20,716 nt of DNA from Jimgerdemannia flammicorona (Eukaryota; Mucoromycota; Endogonomycetes; Endogonales; Endogonaceae), in assembly GCA_003990745.1 (NCBI GenBank), contig RBNI01001833.1, positions 1-20,716 on the forward strand. The letters are read 5' to 3'. Below the pieces are notes generated by a model. It was not told the origin of the DNA and did not search any database. It saw only the letters and a list, made by a program, of their open reading frames with translations. Shown in pieces: positions 7,730 through 17,264 of this stretch; positions within the stretch are counted from its first letter, which is position 1, and each line of letters begins with the position of its first letter. The translations under genes and the position numbers were made by a program.

Positions 7730-8394
7730 AACTGCTTGGCAAGTTATTCCATAGGGTCACTGTTTCTCTGTTATTCTGTAGCTCTTGGCTGAGGTGTGTT
7801 TCGATTGATCATAGTGGTAGGGATCACACTAGTTAGCTTGGGTGCTTCGATTCTAACACCAGTAACTCTTTCCATTGTGTGGTCTTGTGGATGTCTGGCT
7901 ATCCAATATTGCTGAGCATAGGTGACCTTTTGTGCCAGATCCAAGACTACTGGTGATGAGCGGATGGCCAAGGCTATCTCTAGGTGAACTCCTTTCATAA
8001 AGGTTGCTTCAGCTACTTGGTCTCAGATAGCATCAGCATAATCCACAAGGATTATCTGATATCAGATTCTTGTAAAGAATGTGTTTGGGTCCTCACTCAT
8101 TCCTTGACATATTGTATTGAGCTGGTCCTTCAGGGCTTGCTTGATCTCGTCTGTGTAATAGGTATTCTGGAGCCAGGTCTTCTGTACTATCAGTATAGCA
8201 TCGGCATCATTTTCTGTATGGGTTGCGGCTGTGAATGCTGCTCTTACAGGTCCTCATAGACTATAGGGCATGAGGGCTACTTGCTGTCCTGCAGTTAAGG
8301 TCCTAACAGCAGCATACTGCTCGAAATTGTCTATGAAGGTGACGATTGATTCATCCGAAATATATCCATGAAATACAGATGGTCTCATGTCCAT
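7730..8394 (-). pseudogene. gag: Gag (capsid-like) region
   Basis: This is the N-terminal region of the polyprotein, before the zinc knuckle. The visible pieces look like a retrotransposon Gag: mostly helical, with a run resembling the conserved capsid C-terminal core (FMKGVHLEIALAIR at about 7945-7985). Three TGA codons (8254, 8062, 8023) and two TAA codons (7771, 7744) interrupt an otherwise continuous frame. The contexts suggest Arg (CGA) and Gln (CAA) originally. The role, known from the family, is to form the particle in which reverse transcription occurs. Confidence 0.75.
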
Positions 8395-8480
8395 TTTGTC
8401 TGATTGTGTTGTGTGAGTTCTTGTGGTAGCAGTTGTTCGTTGTTCAGCTTGAAAGTGAGGGATTCGTCTTGAATCACCAG

Positions 8481-8493
8481 CCAATGGGCACCA
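8481..8493 (-). other. Primer binding site
   Basis: On the minus strand TGGTGCCCATTGG begins three bases inside the 5' LTR (ending at 8497). The plus strand reads as a tRNA 3' end finishing in GGGCACCA, including the CCA tail. The corresponding tRNA would have a 5' end starting GCCC; I cannot name the isoacceptor. Confidence 0.7.
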
Positions 8494-8496
8494 AGT

Positions 8497-8959
8497 TGTA
8501 ATGTAGCGGACGCTTAACCTTGTAAGTACGTCGGATTTCTGTATCTTGAATTCTCAATCTTCTTTGACTCCGCGGAGTCCTCGGTATGCAGGGGTGGGTG
8601 AGTTCAAAGTGTATCTGCCCACAGGCTTACTAGTTCCTTTGCTTTCTCTTTGCTTTGAACTATTTTGATCTGAGGTTTATTCACTCGAAGATACTGGGTT
8701 ATTTATACAAGTTTTGCTAACTATAAGATGGCTAAGTAATGAGTCATTCTGCAAGTATCGGATCTTTCAATATCTGCTAGGATTCCACTAATTGCAAACA
8801 TTCTAACATCTTCTAAATCTTTGCAAACATTAAAGTTTCTGCACTTTGCAGAATATGACTGCTATTTATAAGGTTAAACTATATAGGGAATCGGATTCAG
8901 GTATTGCAATCAAATGTCTATTCCCCCTGTTTCATTACTAATTCGGATCAACCATCACA
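8497..8959 (-). repeat. 5' LTR of the Ty3/Gypsy element
   Basis: It matches 2245-2709 along its whole length, with TG...CA ends. It retains more CpG near its plus-strand left end than the 3' LTR. The retained or lost CpG sites alternate between the two LTRs, so each has decayed independently since insertion. Confidence 0.95.
8863..8870 (-). promoter_or_regulatory. TATA box in the 5' LTR
   Basis: TATAAATA on the minus strand lies about 90 nt after the LTR start, and the same octamer is at 2611-2618 in the 3' LTR. GAATAAAC further on (about 8671-8678) could be the poly-A signal of the R region. Confidence 0.6.
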
Positions 8960-8963
8960 CTAT
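8960..8963. repeat. Target site duplication of Ty3/Gypsy, right copy (CTAT)
   Basis: It directly follows the terminal CA of the right LTR and equals 2241-2244. Confidence 0.85.
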
Positions 8964-9297
8964 ATATATTTAAGAATAAGGGATAGATGATCTTAGGGAA
9001 AAAGATCTAATGGTGGATATTCTGTCTAGTTAGTAGAGGAGATGGGGCCATCAAAGTTGTCACTATAAGTATTTAGTAAAAAGGATTTATAAGAAGACTT
9101 ATAGGTAGATCATAGTAATTAATAGTATAGTTATATTCAAGAAGATAAGAGTAGGGGAAAGAGTATATATTAGAGTAGAGTAGAGTAGAGTGGATTGGGT
9201 TGGACTTCTGATATGATATAGAGATTGTGTGTTTATTATAAATTAGTTTAAAGTGAGTCTGAGTAACTATAAAAATAAAAATAAAATAAAGATAACA
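8964..9297 (+). mobile_element. LINE copy 1, right part with degenerate A-rich tail
   Basis: Joined conceptually to 2244, this piece aligns with 16965-17267 of LINE copy 2: a shared 'gtggatat' block (about 9013 and 17032) and 'tattcaag' (9130 and 17155). The Ty3/Gypsy element therefore sits inside LINE copy 1. The segment ends in an A-rich run (9268-9297, aaaaataaaaataaaataaa), matching the poly-A end of copy 2. Confidence 0.75.
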
Positions 9298-9529
9298 AAG
9301 TCTCTAATAATGAGAGATTCTTTACAAAGCCAAATAAAGATATTCTAATATTTACTAAGAATTCTATTCTAAATTAGAAAGCTATTGAAATAAATCAGCA
9401 AGCTCTAGATAGTAATATATATAGAAACTATATAAACTATATATATATATATTACAATATTCAATAAGCTATATATATATAATAAAGCTATATATAACTA
9501 ATTTAGATAATATAAAAATAGAAGTATAT
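9298..9529. other. AT-rich intergenic sequence
   Basis: Dominated by (TA)n runs, for example at 9439-9450 and 9471-9481. Nothing recognisable, though it may be upstream Copia sequence too decayed to read. Confidence 0.5.
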
Positions 9530-10285
9530 ATTTAATAGATGAGAAATATAACTTGCTTATTAAGAATAACATATAAGATTAAGTATTTGTTTTGCTAAAT
9601 TGTCAAGCAATCAGATCAAAGTAGGTATATATGTAAGATTAAATACAATACTGATAGAAATATAGAGTAGTATAAAGCTTATTTGTTACATAAGATTATA
9701 GTATATATTATAATAAATATTCTTACCAATATTCAAGCTTATTTACTTAGAATACTTCTTATAATTAGTATACTATATAATCTGGAAATCTATCAAATAG
9801 ATATAAAGTAGCATTTCTGAACAGTAATATAAATACTGAACTCTATATCTATCAACTATAAGAATATGATAATAACAAACTTGTATATAAATTATATAAG
9901 AGACTATAGAGTATATATTAAGTAAAACTATAGAATAAAAAAATTGATAAATATCTTCTTAATAATGGTTTTATATACTATAATATTGATAATTGCATAT
10001 ATATCTAATATTATAATAATGATATAATATTCATTAATATATGGATAAATAATAATATTATTATTATTAGTAAAAATTGATATAATAGAGTAAAGAAAGT
10101 TCTATACTGAGAGTTTAAAATAATTAATATAGCTTCTTATTAGAGATATCAATTATGTATATATAAGAGAAATATATATACTATATATCTCTTACAAATA
10201 ATATACTCTTAGACTATTCTTAAAAGATTTAATATAAATAAATATAAGCTTATTGGTACTCTAATAGAGACTTATATGAATATAC
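9530..10285 (+). pseudogene. Ty1/Copia reverse transcriptase remnant, heavily decayed
   Basis: Reading through stops on the plus strand, the conserved Copia RT landmarks appear in order. IKYNTD and then YKA-L stand where the family has K-Y-K-A-R-L-V (about 9635-9690). LRILL and YNLEIYQIDIK stand for the first catalytic-Asp block (about 9745-9808). DNNKLVYKL leads into the leucine-rich connection (about 9870-9900). KKIDKYLLNNGF (about 9940-9975) and DNCIYI follow. INIWINNNIIII (about 10032-10065) stands where Y-V-D-D belongs, with both Asp now Asn through G-to-A. RFNINKYKLIGTLI (about 10228-10270) closes the block. One single-base frameshift lies near 9808. All substitutions run toward A+T. 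The reading ends where retroposon copy A begins. Confidence 0.8.
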
Positions 10286-11410
10286 TTCTTTTTCCACTAC
10301 TATACTAATTATAAGATTTTGATAGGTAATCTTCTGAGTCTCTTTCCTATAACTTATTCTCTCTCTATCTCAGATTGGTTTACTGTATCTATTACAGAAT
10401 AGTGAGAGAGAGGCAATAGTGACGAGTTGTCTCTATATCAGTATTAGATCTATACTTTCTCTACTTTTTGCAGATTCTAGTACCTCTGGCTATATCTGTT
10501 TTTAGTATAGCACTTTCTTCCTTTTGCTATCATTAATAAGATATTGTCTTAGTATATCATAGACTATATAGAGAGTCAGCTAATCTTGAGTATCAAGTAC
10601 TAGTATAGGTTATCTACAGGTCTCTAGTATCTATAATAGGGCCCTCTGAGCTTTGGTGAGCTTCTTAGTGAGTATAGTTCTGATATAAGTGACTGTTTTT
10701 TGGATAGAGTCAGAATGAGAGAGAAGGTGACTATTACAGATAAGAGAAAGAATAATTACAATAGATCAGTAGAGTATCAGACTAATGATAGTTATCAAAG
10801 CTATTGTAAAAGTTGCTATGGTAGAGCCTTCTGTTTAGTGCAGAGTAGTTAAATAGTAAATATTACTCTTAGTAGCTCTTAGTAGTATGTGAGAATAGGA
10901 TTTAGTTATTAGAGATTATTAGAGAACTTAAGGCTACTTGAATCAGATATCTTGGCTATACTCAACTAGAACTGAGAGCTGATATAGTAATATTATTAAG
11001 GCATAGACTTGAGTAGTTGAGTATTAGGGGTCTCCTCCTATCTTATATATAAGCTCTTTACTTATCTCATTAGAGAGAACTAGATTCTATCTATTGTTCT
11101 GTATTTTTTAGAAGAGTTTTTTTTTATCTGTTGCTCTATTTAGAGTAGTAGGGGGTTTTTAAATTAGCTTGAATATAGTTTTGTATAATATTGAGGTTTT
11201 GGATATATATCTTCAGTCATGAGTATATAGTTACTTTCTCTCTAGTAGTAAGAAGAGTATAGTATGCAGAATGAGGTGCAGGCTATTATAAGTCCTGCTG
11301 TATCTAGTATAGTCAAGCTGCTAGACAATAGCTAGCCTATACCTTTCTCTAGTATAATTTATATTATACAAACTTCTTATAATATTTTCTACATAGTTTT
11401 TAAAAAAAAC
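10286..11410 (+). mobile_element. Retroposon copy A, strongly mutated
   Basis: 10305-11337 aligns end to end with 13545-14585 (copy B) in the same orientation. For example 'tatatagagagtcagct' here is 'tatatagggagtcagct' in copy B, and 'gctatcattaataag' is 'gccatcaccaacaag'. Nearly all visible differences are C-to-T or G-to-A in this copy. Similarity stops at about 11337; the last 60-70 bases differ from copy B and end at a short A run (11402-11409). No open frame of note and no known motif. The left end abuts the Copia RT remnant. Confidence 0.8.
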
Positions 11411-11429
11411 ATAATAATAATATAATAAT

Positions 11430-13505
11430 ATAAGTAAGTTCTGACAGATATGCTAGGTTGAGCAGATCTGGGGCCTTCAGATAGTAGTATGTTAAAAGAG
11501 ATTACAGTATGAGATTGGGCTTTTTCAGAGGTGAGAATAGTTAAAGAGAGTCTGGTGAATATCTAGTATCTGATAGGAGTGGGGGTAAGTAGAGTCTTAT
11601 GAGCTTTACTGATAAGATAAAAGCAAGAGGTTGACCTGATAATACTCAGAGCAATAAGATGAGAGTATAGGAAACAGTAAGTACTGAGAGGGCTGACAGA
11701 CTGTTGACTGACAGAGAAGATATAGGTGCTGATGAAGCTATAGCTAGGAGTAAGAGTAAGACTACTATTAGCTATATAACTGGAGACCTGGAAAAAAAAA
11801 ATCCAGATATAACTACTGATAGTAGAACTAAGCAGATAGGATGCAGAGAGAAGGGAGATCTGACTGATAATATAGCAGGCCTGACAGTAGCTCTATTACT
11901 TAAAAAGTTAATCTCAGAATTTGTTATCATATTATACTTCTGGAGACTAGTAGTAACAGCTGAGACTAATCTTAAAGCAGATGGCTGGAATGGCTTCAGT
12001 GAAGTTCTTAAGGGAGCTGGAGAGAGTGAAGGTAGACTTTAAGGAGATAGAGTTCTTGAAGATAGCCTTGGAGACTGGGTTGGTAATTGGAGAGATAGTG
12101 GTACCAATAATATACTACTTGAGGTGAGATCCCAGAGTGGTGCAGCTCTTGGTAAAAAAGATATTTATAGTAATAGTGATTGAGACAAGAAGGAGAGTGG
12201 AGGAGGTAATAGTAGAATATAGCAATATAGTAGATATTGAATTCAGAGTCTAAGAGGAGATGATGTTCTAGACTAGAGATATGGATGGCTGGCTCAGGCT
12301 TACTGAGAGAAAGACTACTAAGAAGACTCACAACTGACTCTCAGTGATGATATAGAGAGTATTTATTTATAAGATAATAAGGATAAAGAGTAGTAAGAAG
12401 AAGAAGAATATATTAAAGGTCCTGAAGGAACTTAGTAGAGTAGTAAAGTATAGATTAGCAGTATGGTAGGCTTATATAGTATTAATATACTTAGAGGTAT
12501 TGAATAAGAAGAGAATATATGTAGATAAAGTATTATAGGAGAAGGCTCAGAGGTGCAAGAGATAGTAGAACCTGTTAGTGAGTTTGGCAGATAGGCTTGC
12601 AGTATCAAAGATGAGTACTTGGGCAGAGAATAGAGCTGGGAGATTACTGGGAGATTGCTGAGGGTATGGTGGAAAGTCAAGAGACTAGAGACCAGTGACT
12701 TTATAATGAAGGTATACTTGAAGTCTAGAAAGAGGAGGAGAAGCTAGAGGTGAGAACTGATGTTTAGAACAAAAAGAGTATAGAGGATATAGAGATAAAG
12801 AGTATATATAGGATTTAGTTTAGAGTATCTGATATAGTAAAGAAGAGACAGATGGTTGGTGTTATAAAGGATGGGCTACAGAATGTTCTGGTAGAATAGT
12901 GGGATGAGTCAGTAAGTATAAGTATAGATATTATTATTAGGAGGGGGGGAGAGGAGACTGTTGATCCCTAGTGGGAAACATATTAGAGACTTTTGATAGA
13001 TGATTAAGATAATAGATAGCTTGGCTGCTGAGGAGCTGAGAGAGGTAAACTTGAGAGTAATCAGTGAGAAACAATAGGTATAAGTATTGAGAGATAACAG
13101 ACTGATGGAAAAACTAAAGGCTGAGATACTAGCTATCTTTTTAGAGAAGGAAGATTATAAGGTTAATAAGATAAGAGAGACTGAATTAATGATTATAGTT
13201 GGATATTAAGCTACTTTCTAATTTAAACAGCAGTAGGATTTGTAACTTTGGCAAGAGATATATACTAAATACAAAGAGAAGATAGGCCAAGAATAATGAG
13301 ATAATTACTGAGATATTGGCTGGTCTAGAGGTAAAGAAGGTTAAGATAATAGAGACTATTATAGAGTATAGTCTAGACTTAGCTTGGAAGGAGATAAGTG
13401 TAGAACTATGAGAAAGTTGGGCTTATTGTCTAATATTATTTCCTATGAACAATATAATTAATAAATATAAATAGTTTGAGAGACTCTGTGAGATGTAGAA
13501 ATATT
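11430..13505 (+). pseudogene. LINE copy 2, ORF1 region and start of endonuclease
   Basis: No long ORF survives, but several plus-strand stretches read as protein. One is an acidic and aliphatic segment at about 12040-12230 (IALETGLVIGEIVV...). Another is a coiled-coil-like Glu/Leu/Lys/Arg segment at about 13030-13180 (RLMEKLKAEILAIFLEKED), typical of LINE ORF1 proteins that bind RNA. At about 13425-13489 the reading resembles the N-terminal strand of an apurinic-type endonuclease and runs on past the copy B insertion into 14724. The 5' end is not defined; 11430 is simply where copy A stops. An open frame at 11704-12042 (112 codons) may be part of ORF1, but it has no motif I recognise. Confidence 0.5.
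13490..13505. repeat. Target site duplication of retroposon copy B, left
   Basis: gagatgtagaaatatt here and gagatatagaaatatt at 14708-14723 flank copy B; 15 of 16 bases agree and the single difference is G/A. Confidence 0.85.
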
Positions 13506-14707
13506 CATAGATTTTCAGCACCTTTCTCCACTATCTTACCAATCACAATAGTTTGGTAGGCAACCTTCCAAGTCTACTTTTCACAATTATTACCCCCTCT
13601 ACCTTGGAGTGGTTTGCTGTACCTATTGCAGGGCAGTGGGAGGGAGGCAATGGTGATGAGTTGCCCCTTTATTGGTATCAGATTGGTGTCTTCTCTACTT
13701 TTTCATGGTTTCTGATGCCTTTGGCTATATCTGGAGTACATTCGTTTTAGTGCAGTGCCTTCTTCCTTTTGCCATCACCAACAAGGTATTGTCTCAGTAT
13801 ATCTTGGGCTATATAGGGAGTCAGCTGACCTTGGGCATTAAGTGTTTAGTGTAGGTTACCTGTAGGTCCTCAGTACCTGTAGTGGAGCCCTCTGGCTTTG
13901 ACAAGCTTCCTGGCAAGTACAGTTCTGGTATAGGTAAATTCTTTTTGAGTGTTGTTGGGATGAGAGGGGAGATGACTGTCACAGATAGAAGAAAGGGTGA
14001 TAATGGTGAACCAGTAGGATGCCAGGCTGGGGGCAGTCATCAGGGCTGGGGCAGATACTGCTTTGATAGGGTCTTTTGATTAGTGCAGCACAGTTAGATA
14101 GTAGGTGTCACTCTCAGCTTCTTTTGGTGATTTGGCAGGTTGGGCCCCAGTCATCAGAGGGGGTTGGGGGGCCTAAGGCTACCCATTTCAGGTATCTTGG
14201 CTATACTCAACTGGAATCAGGAGCTGATATGGCAATGTGATCAAGGCCTGTAGACTTGAGTAGTGGGGTATTGGGGGTCTCCTCCCACCTCATGTGTAAG
14301 TCCTTTACTCACCTTGACTGGGAGAACCAGACCCTACCCACTATATTGTACTTTGATGAGGGTTATTCTTTACCTATCATTCTCTTTGAGGTGGCAGGGG
14401 CTATTCTATTCAGCTTGGGCATGGCCTTGTATATATGTTGGGTTCTTGGGCATACATTTTCAGTTATTGGTATATGGCTGGGTTTCCCCTGGTGGTAGGG
14501 AGAGCATGGTGTACAGAATGAGATATAGGCCAACATAGGTCCTGCTGCACCTGGCATAGTCAAGCTACTGGACAATAGCTAACTTAGGTTAATGGGAGGG
14601 CAGTACTTGATGGGTGGTGGGGGAGGGTTTTGGCCTATATAGTCTAGGTTCCCTTTCAATAAAAATCTACAGGATATTGAGTCCATTAAAAAAAAAAAAA
14701 AAAAAAA
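13506..14707 (+). mobile_element. Retroposon copy B with poly-A tail (unrecognised family)
   Basis: A 1.2-kb insertion bounded by a 16-bp target duplication. It ends in a 20-nt poly-A (14688-14707) preceded by AATAAA at 14658-14663. These are the signs of target-primed reverse transcription of a polyadenylated RNA. It interrupts the endonuclease region of LINE copy 2, and it is far less AT-rich than its host and than its relative copy A. Frames of 60-90 codons exist on both strands (for example 14256-14498 and the reverse of 14363-14575), but none carries a motif I can name. It may be a SINE-like or truncated LINE element, or a processed copy of a non-coding or unknown transcript. Confidence 0.8.
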
Positions 14708-14723
14708 GAGATATAGAAATATT
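14708..14723. repeat. Target site duplication of retroposon copy B, right
   Basis: Directly follows the poly-A tail and matches 13490-13505 at 15 of 16 positions. Confidence 0.85.
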
Positions 14724-17264
14724 TTTACTTGGCTGAAAGGATTGGATACCAATTTTTTCTTACTATAGAATAGAGAGAGTAGTAGAGGTCTAAGTAGGAG
14801 CTAGTAGTTGTCAGCTCTTACTACTATATTATGGATCAGAGAAACTAAGTAGTAGATAAATAGTCTTTGTAAGTATAGAGCTCTGGCTGAGACTAGAGTA
14901 GATATACTTAGTGGGAATTTCAATATAGTGTAGAGTATACTATTAGATAGAACTAATAGTGAGTAAGATACTGAAGAAAGAAGTAGTGATCTGAATGTCA
15001 GGGAGGAAGTAGAATAGTTGAGTTCCTTAGTGGATACTAGCAGAGTATTATAGAGAGACAGAAGAGTCTATATCTATTAGATAAATAATTTTATTACAAG
15101 AATTAACTAGATACTAATAACTGAATACTGGGGGATAGATATCTAGATTGATCTGGAGATTAAGTGGTCTCATTTTATATACCTTCTGATCTATTTATAG
15201 GATCTGCTTCTACCTTAGATATTATCTCTCTTTGACTTTATAATTGATTTGAAGCCTACTTATATCAATATACCTATATCTATTCTAATAGTCTCTATTC
15301 AGAAATCAACTCTCTCCTTTAGTTTCTCAACTCCTGTCATATCTCTAAGTAGATAGTCTTTTCTTTAACTGATGATCTCCTCAGTTACTGAGTATTATAG
15401 ATAGCTAATGATAAGAAGCTCTATATAACTATAAAGAACTACTTCTATAATCTAGTTGCTTATTAGGTAACCCACTAGTAGAGCCCCACTCTTCAGTATG
15501 ATAACCTTCCTCTGTTTAATATAATCCTAAAGAATATTACCACTAACCCCTCTCTCAATATCTCATCACTCAAATATCTTCCTATTATCTATTTATATCT
15601 ATAGCATATTTATCTTTACTTATATTTTAACTCTCTACTCAGTGCTATAGTCTGGGCTACTATTATATAGTCTTCTATAATCTCATAAGAATAGGTGAAT
15701 TAATAATTAAGAATAGTTAGGTTTTTAATTCATTCTATACTCTGGAGCTAAACTCAACAAGTATAAGTGTGAAATGATGATATTAGATAATGATCTGATG
15801 AGAGGAGATATCAATAGAATAATTGTCTCTGTAGAAGATACTGTGCAGTACTTGGGTATTTATCTTTCAGTTTATGGGTCAATTCTACTAAGACCTTAGT
15901 GAGAGCAGTAGGTGGCTATTTGGAAAGAGGCTCTGTAGAGTTGAGGCTATCACATCTCTTTAGTGGATCATGTTTCAATTTTAAATATCTACTAGCTGCT
16001 GAAGGTGTAGTATTTAGCATATCATCTGGAATTTCTAGCCTAAGTGGTAAAGAGGCTATTGAAGTTGGTCAAAGATTGGATCTGGGCTAGGAGGAGGAGT
16101 CAGATTAGCTGGAAAATTTTGTCATTACCAGTAGCTAGAGGAGGTCTTTGGCTGATTAACTTTCTGAAGAGGTTGTATTGTCTGAGAGCTTGGTGGTTGA
16201 AGAGAGCTGTGGAACTAAGGGGTAGTAGCTGGATTCCTCTGATGGAAAAGGTCTGGGAGATGAGATTCTTATCAAGAGGCTCTATATGAGATCTACTCTC
16301 CTTGGTTAGACTTCAGAATAGTGAGCATATGCAGTATAAGAACTTCTGGTAGGGAGTAGTTGATAGAGTACACTATATTGGTATCTGCTAGCAGGGGGCT
16401 GAAGGAGAGATACATTGGAATCTGACAATATAGAGATAGGATCAAGTATTATTGGGGAATACTCTTCTAATTGACTTCAATATTGGTAATAGAGTTGAGT
16501 ATCAGAGAGAGTTGGGACAGGATATATTGCCTAGTGGCTGGTAGATGGTGGGTATTGAAGAGGAGTAAAACTGGAATGGGGTTTGTATCTAAAGTATAGA
16601 GATATAGTATTAGTTACTATCTAAGTACTGAGTGGTTTGGTGATACATGCTGAGAAGGAATGTCATGCGCAATTTTCATTCAGACCATCTTGTGGAGGGG
16701 AGTAGCTTTAATTGTGAGGAGTATTATAATATAAGACAGAAAGGAGGATTTGTGCAGATATCAGAATATTGACTAAGAGAGTACAAAGTACTTAGAGACT
16801 TTTAGTTAGAGATTGGAAATCAATTGAATATTGTGAGGAGGGGGGATAGTGAGAGGGATCAATGGAAGAATCTGAGAGATAGATTGGTGGGAGGGATTGG
16901 AAATGAGTGGCTCACTATTGATTGAGTTTTAGCTATATAGATAGAGTTGACTGAATACTGACTGTTTATTTTTAAAGAAGAGAGATATGTAAGTTTGAGA
17001 GAGTAGCTGACAAAATAAGAAGAATTGGTGGTGGATATCTTGATAGGCTGGTGGCTGAGATGAGATCTGCAGAGAGGTTGACAGGTATTGTTTAGTAGAG
17101 AAGATTTGTAAGTAGAGTAGAGGGAGTATAATAGTAGGTTGTAAGATACATAGTATTCAAGTATGAGAGTATGGAAGTAGGCCCCCCAAGGAGGATTGGA
17201 TAGTGGGAGGGGGTACTATATTTATATTTAATAAACTGGTAATAAATGGTGAAGTCTAAGAGAC

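Larger units (their letters stand above)
3193..8394 (-). pseudogene. gag-pol polyprotein, decayed, single reading frame
   Basis: Gag and pol share one frame; I see no gag-to-pol frameshift signal. The first ATG after the primer binding site is at 8392-8394; the frame is open upstream to about 8484 with only a TTG. Domains in order: gag, CCHC knuckle (7582-7623), protease (about 6733-7038), Cys/His cluster (6466-6522), dUTPase (5917-6315), RT (about 5030-5700), RNase H (about 4490-4790) and integrase (about 3500-4320), then a basic tail ending at 3193-3195. In-frame stops: TGA at 8254, 8062, 8023, 5275, 5065, 3967, 3499 and 3271; TAA at 7771, 7744 and 4885; TAG at 4882 (lowest coordinate of each). 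Frameshifts: an 8-bp tandem duplication at 4817-4832, and a shift near 4390 between RNase H and integrase. Most stops fit C-to-T changes (CGA to TGA, CAA to TAA) and TGG to TAG. Confidence 0.93.
2245..8959 (-). mobile_element. Ty3/Gypsy LTR retrotransposon with dUTPase domain, full length, decayed
   Basis: A complete 6,715-bp element in minus orientation. It has LTRs of 465 and 463 bp with TG...CA ends, flanking CTAT duplications, a primer binding site next to the right LTR and a purine tract next to the left LTR. The coding order 5' to 3' is gag, CCHC knuckle, aspartic protease, Cys/His cluster, dUTPase, RT, RNase H, integrase, then a small extra ORF. RT before integrase defines the Ty3/Gypsy order. 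The LTRs differ only by transitions (about 23) plus a 2-nt length difference, so the insertion is neither brand new nor ancient. Twelve in-frame stops and two frameshifts make it non-autonomous now. Its base composition is clearly richer in G+C than the surrounding LINE and Copia debris. Confidence 0.95.

Noticed and set aside
5065..8256. Reassignment of TGA to a sense codon, because most in-frame stops are TGA.
   Set aside because: TAA and TAG also occur in frame, TGA falls where Arg is expected (not Trp), and CpG deamination explains CGA to TGA without a changed code.
9298..9600. Similarity between acaaagt...agattcttta near 9297-9330 and the region near 1600, considered as a target duplication of LINE copy 1.
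   Set aside because: The match is gapped and low in complexity, and the LINE 5' boundary is not sharp enough to test it.
14256..14538. Overlapping ORFs of 80-91 codons in retroposon copy B, hydrophobic, considered as a small membrane protein.
   Set aside because: The same region in copy A shows no conserved frame, two frames overlap, and nothing is recognisable. Noncoding is the simpler reading.
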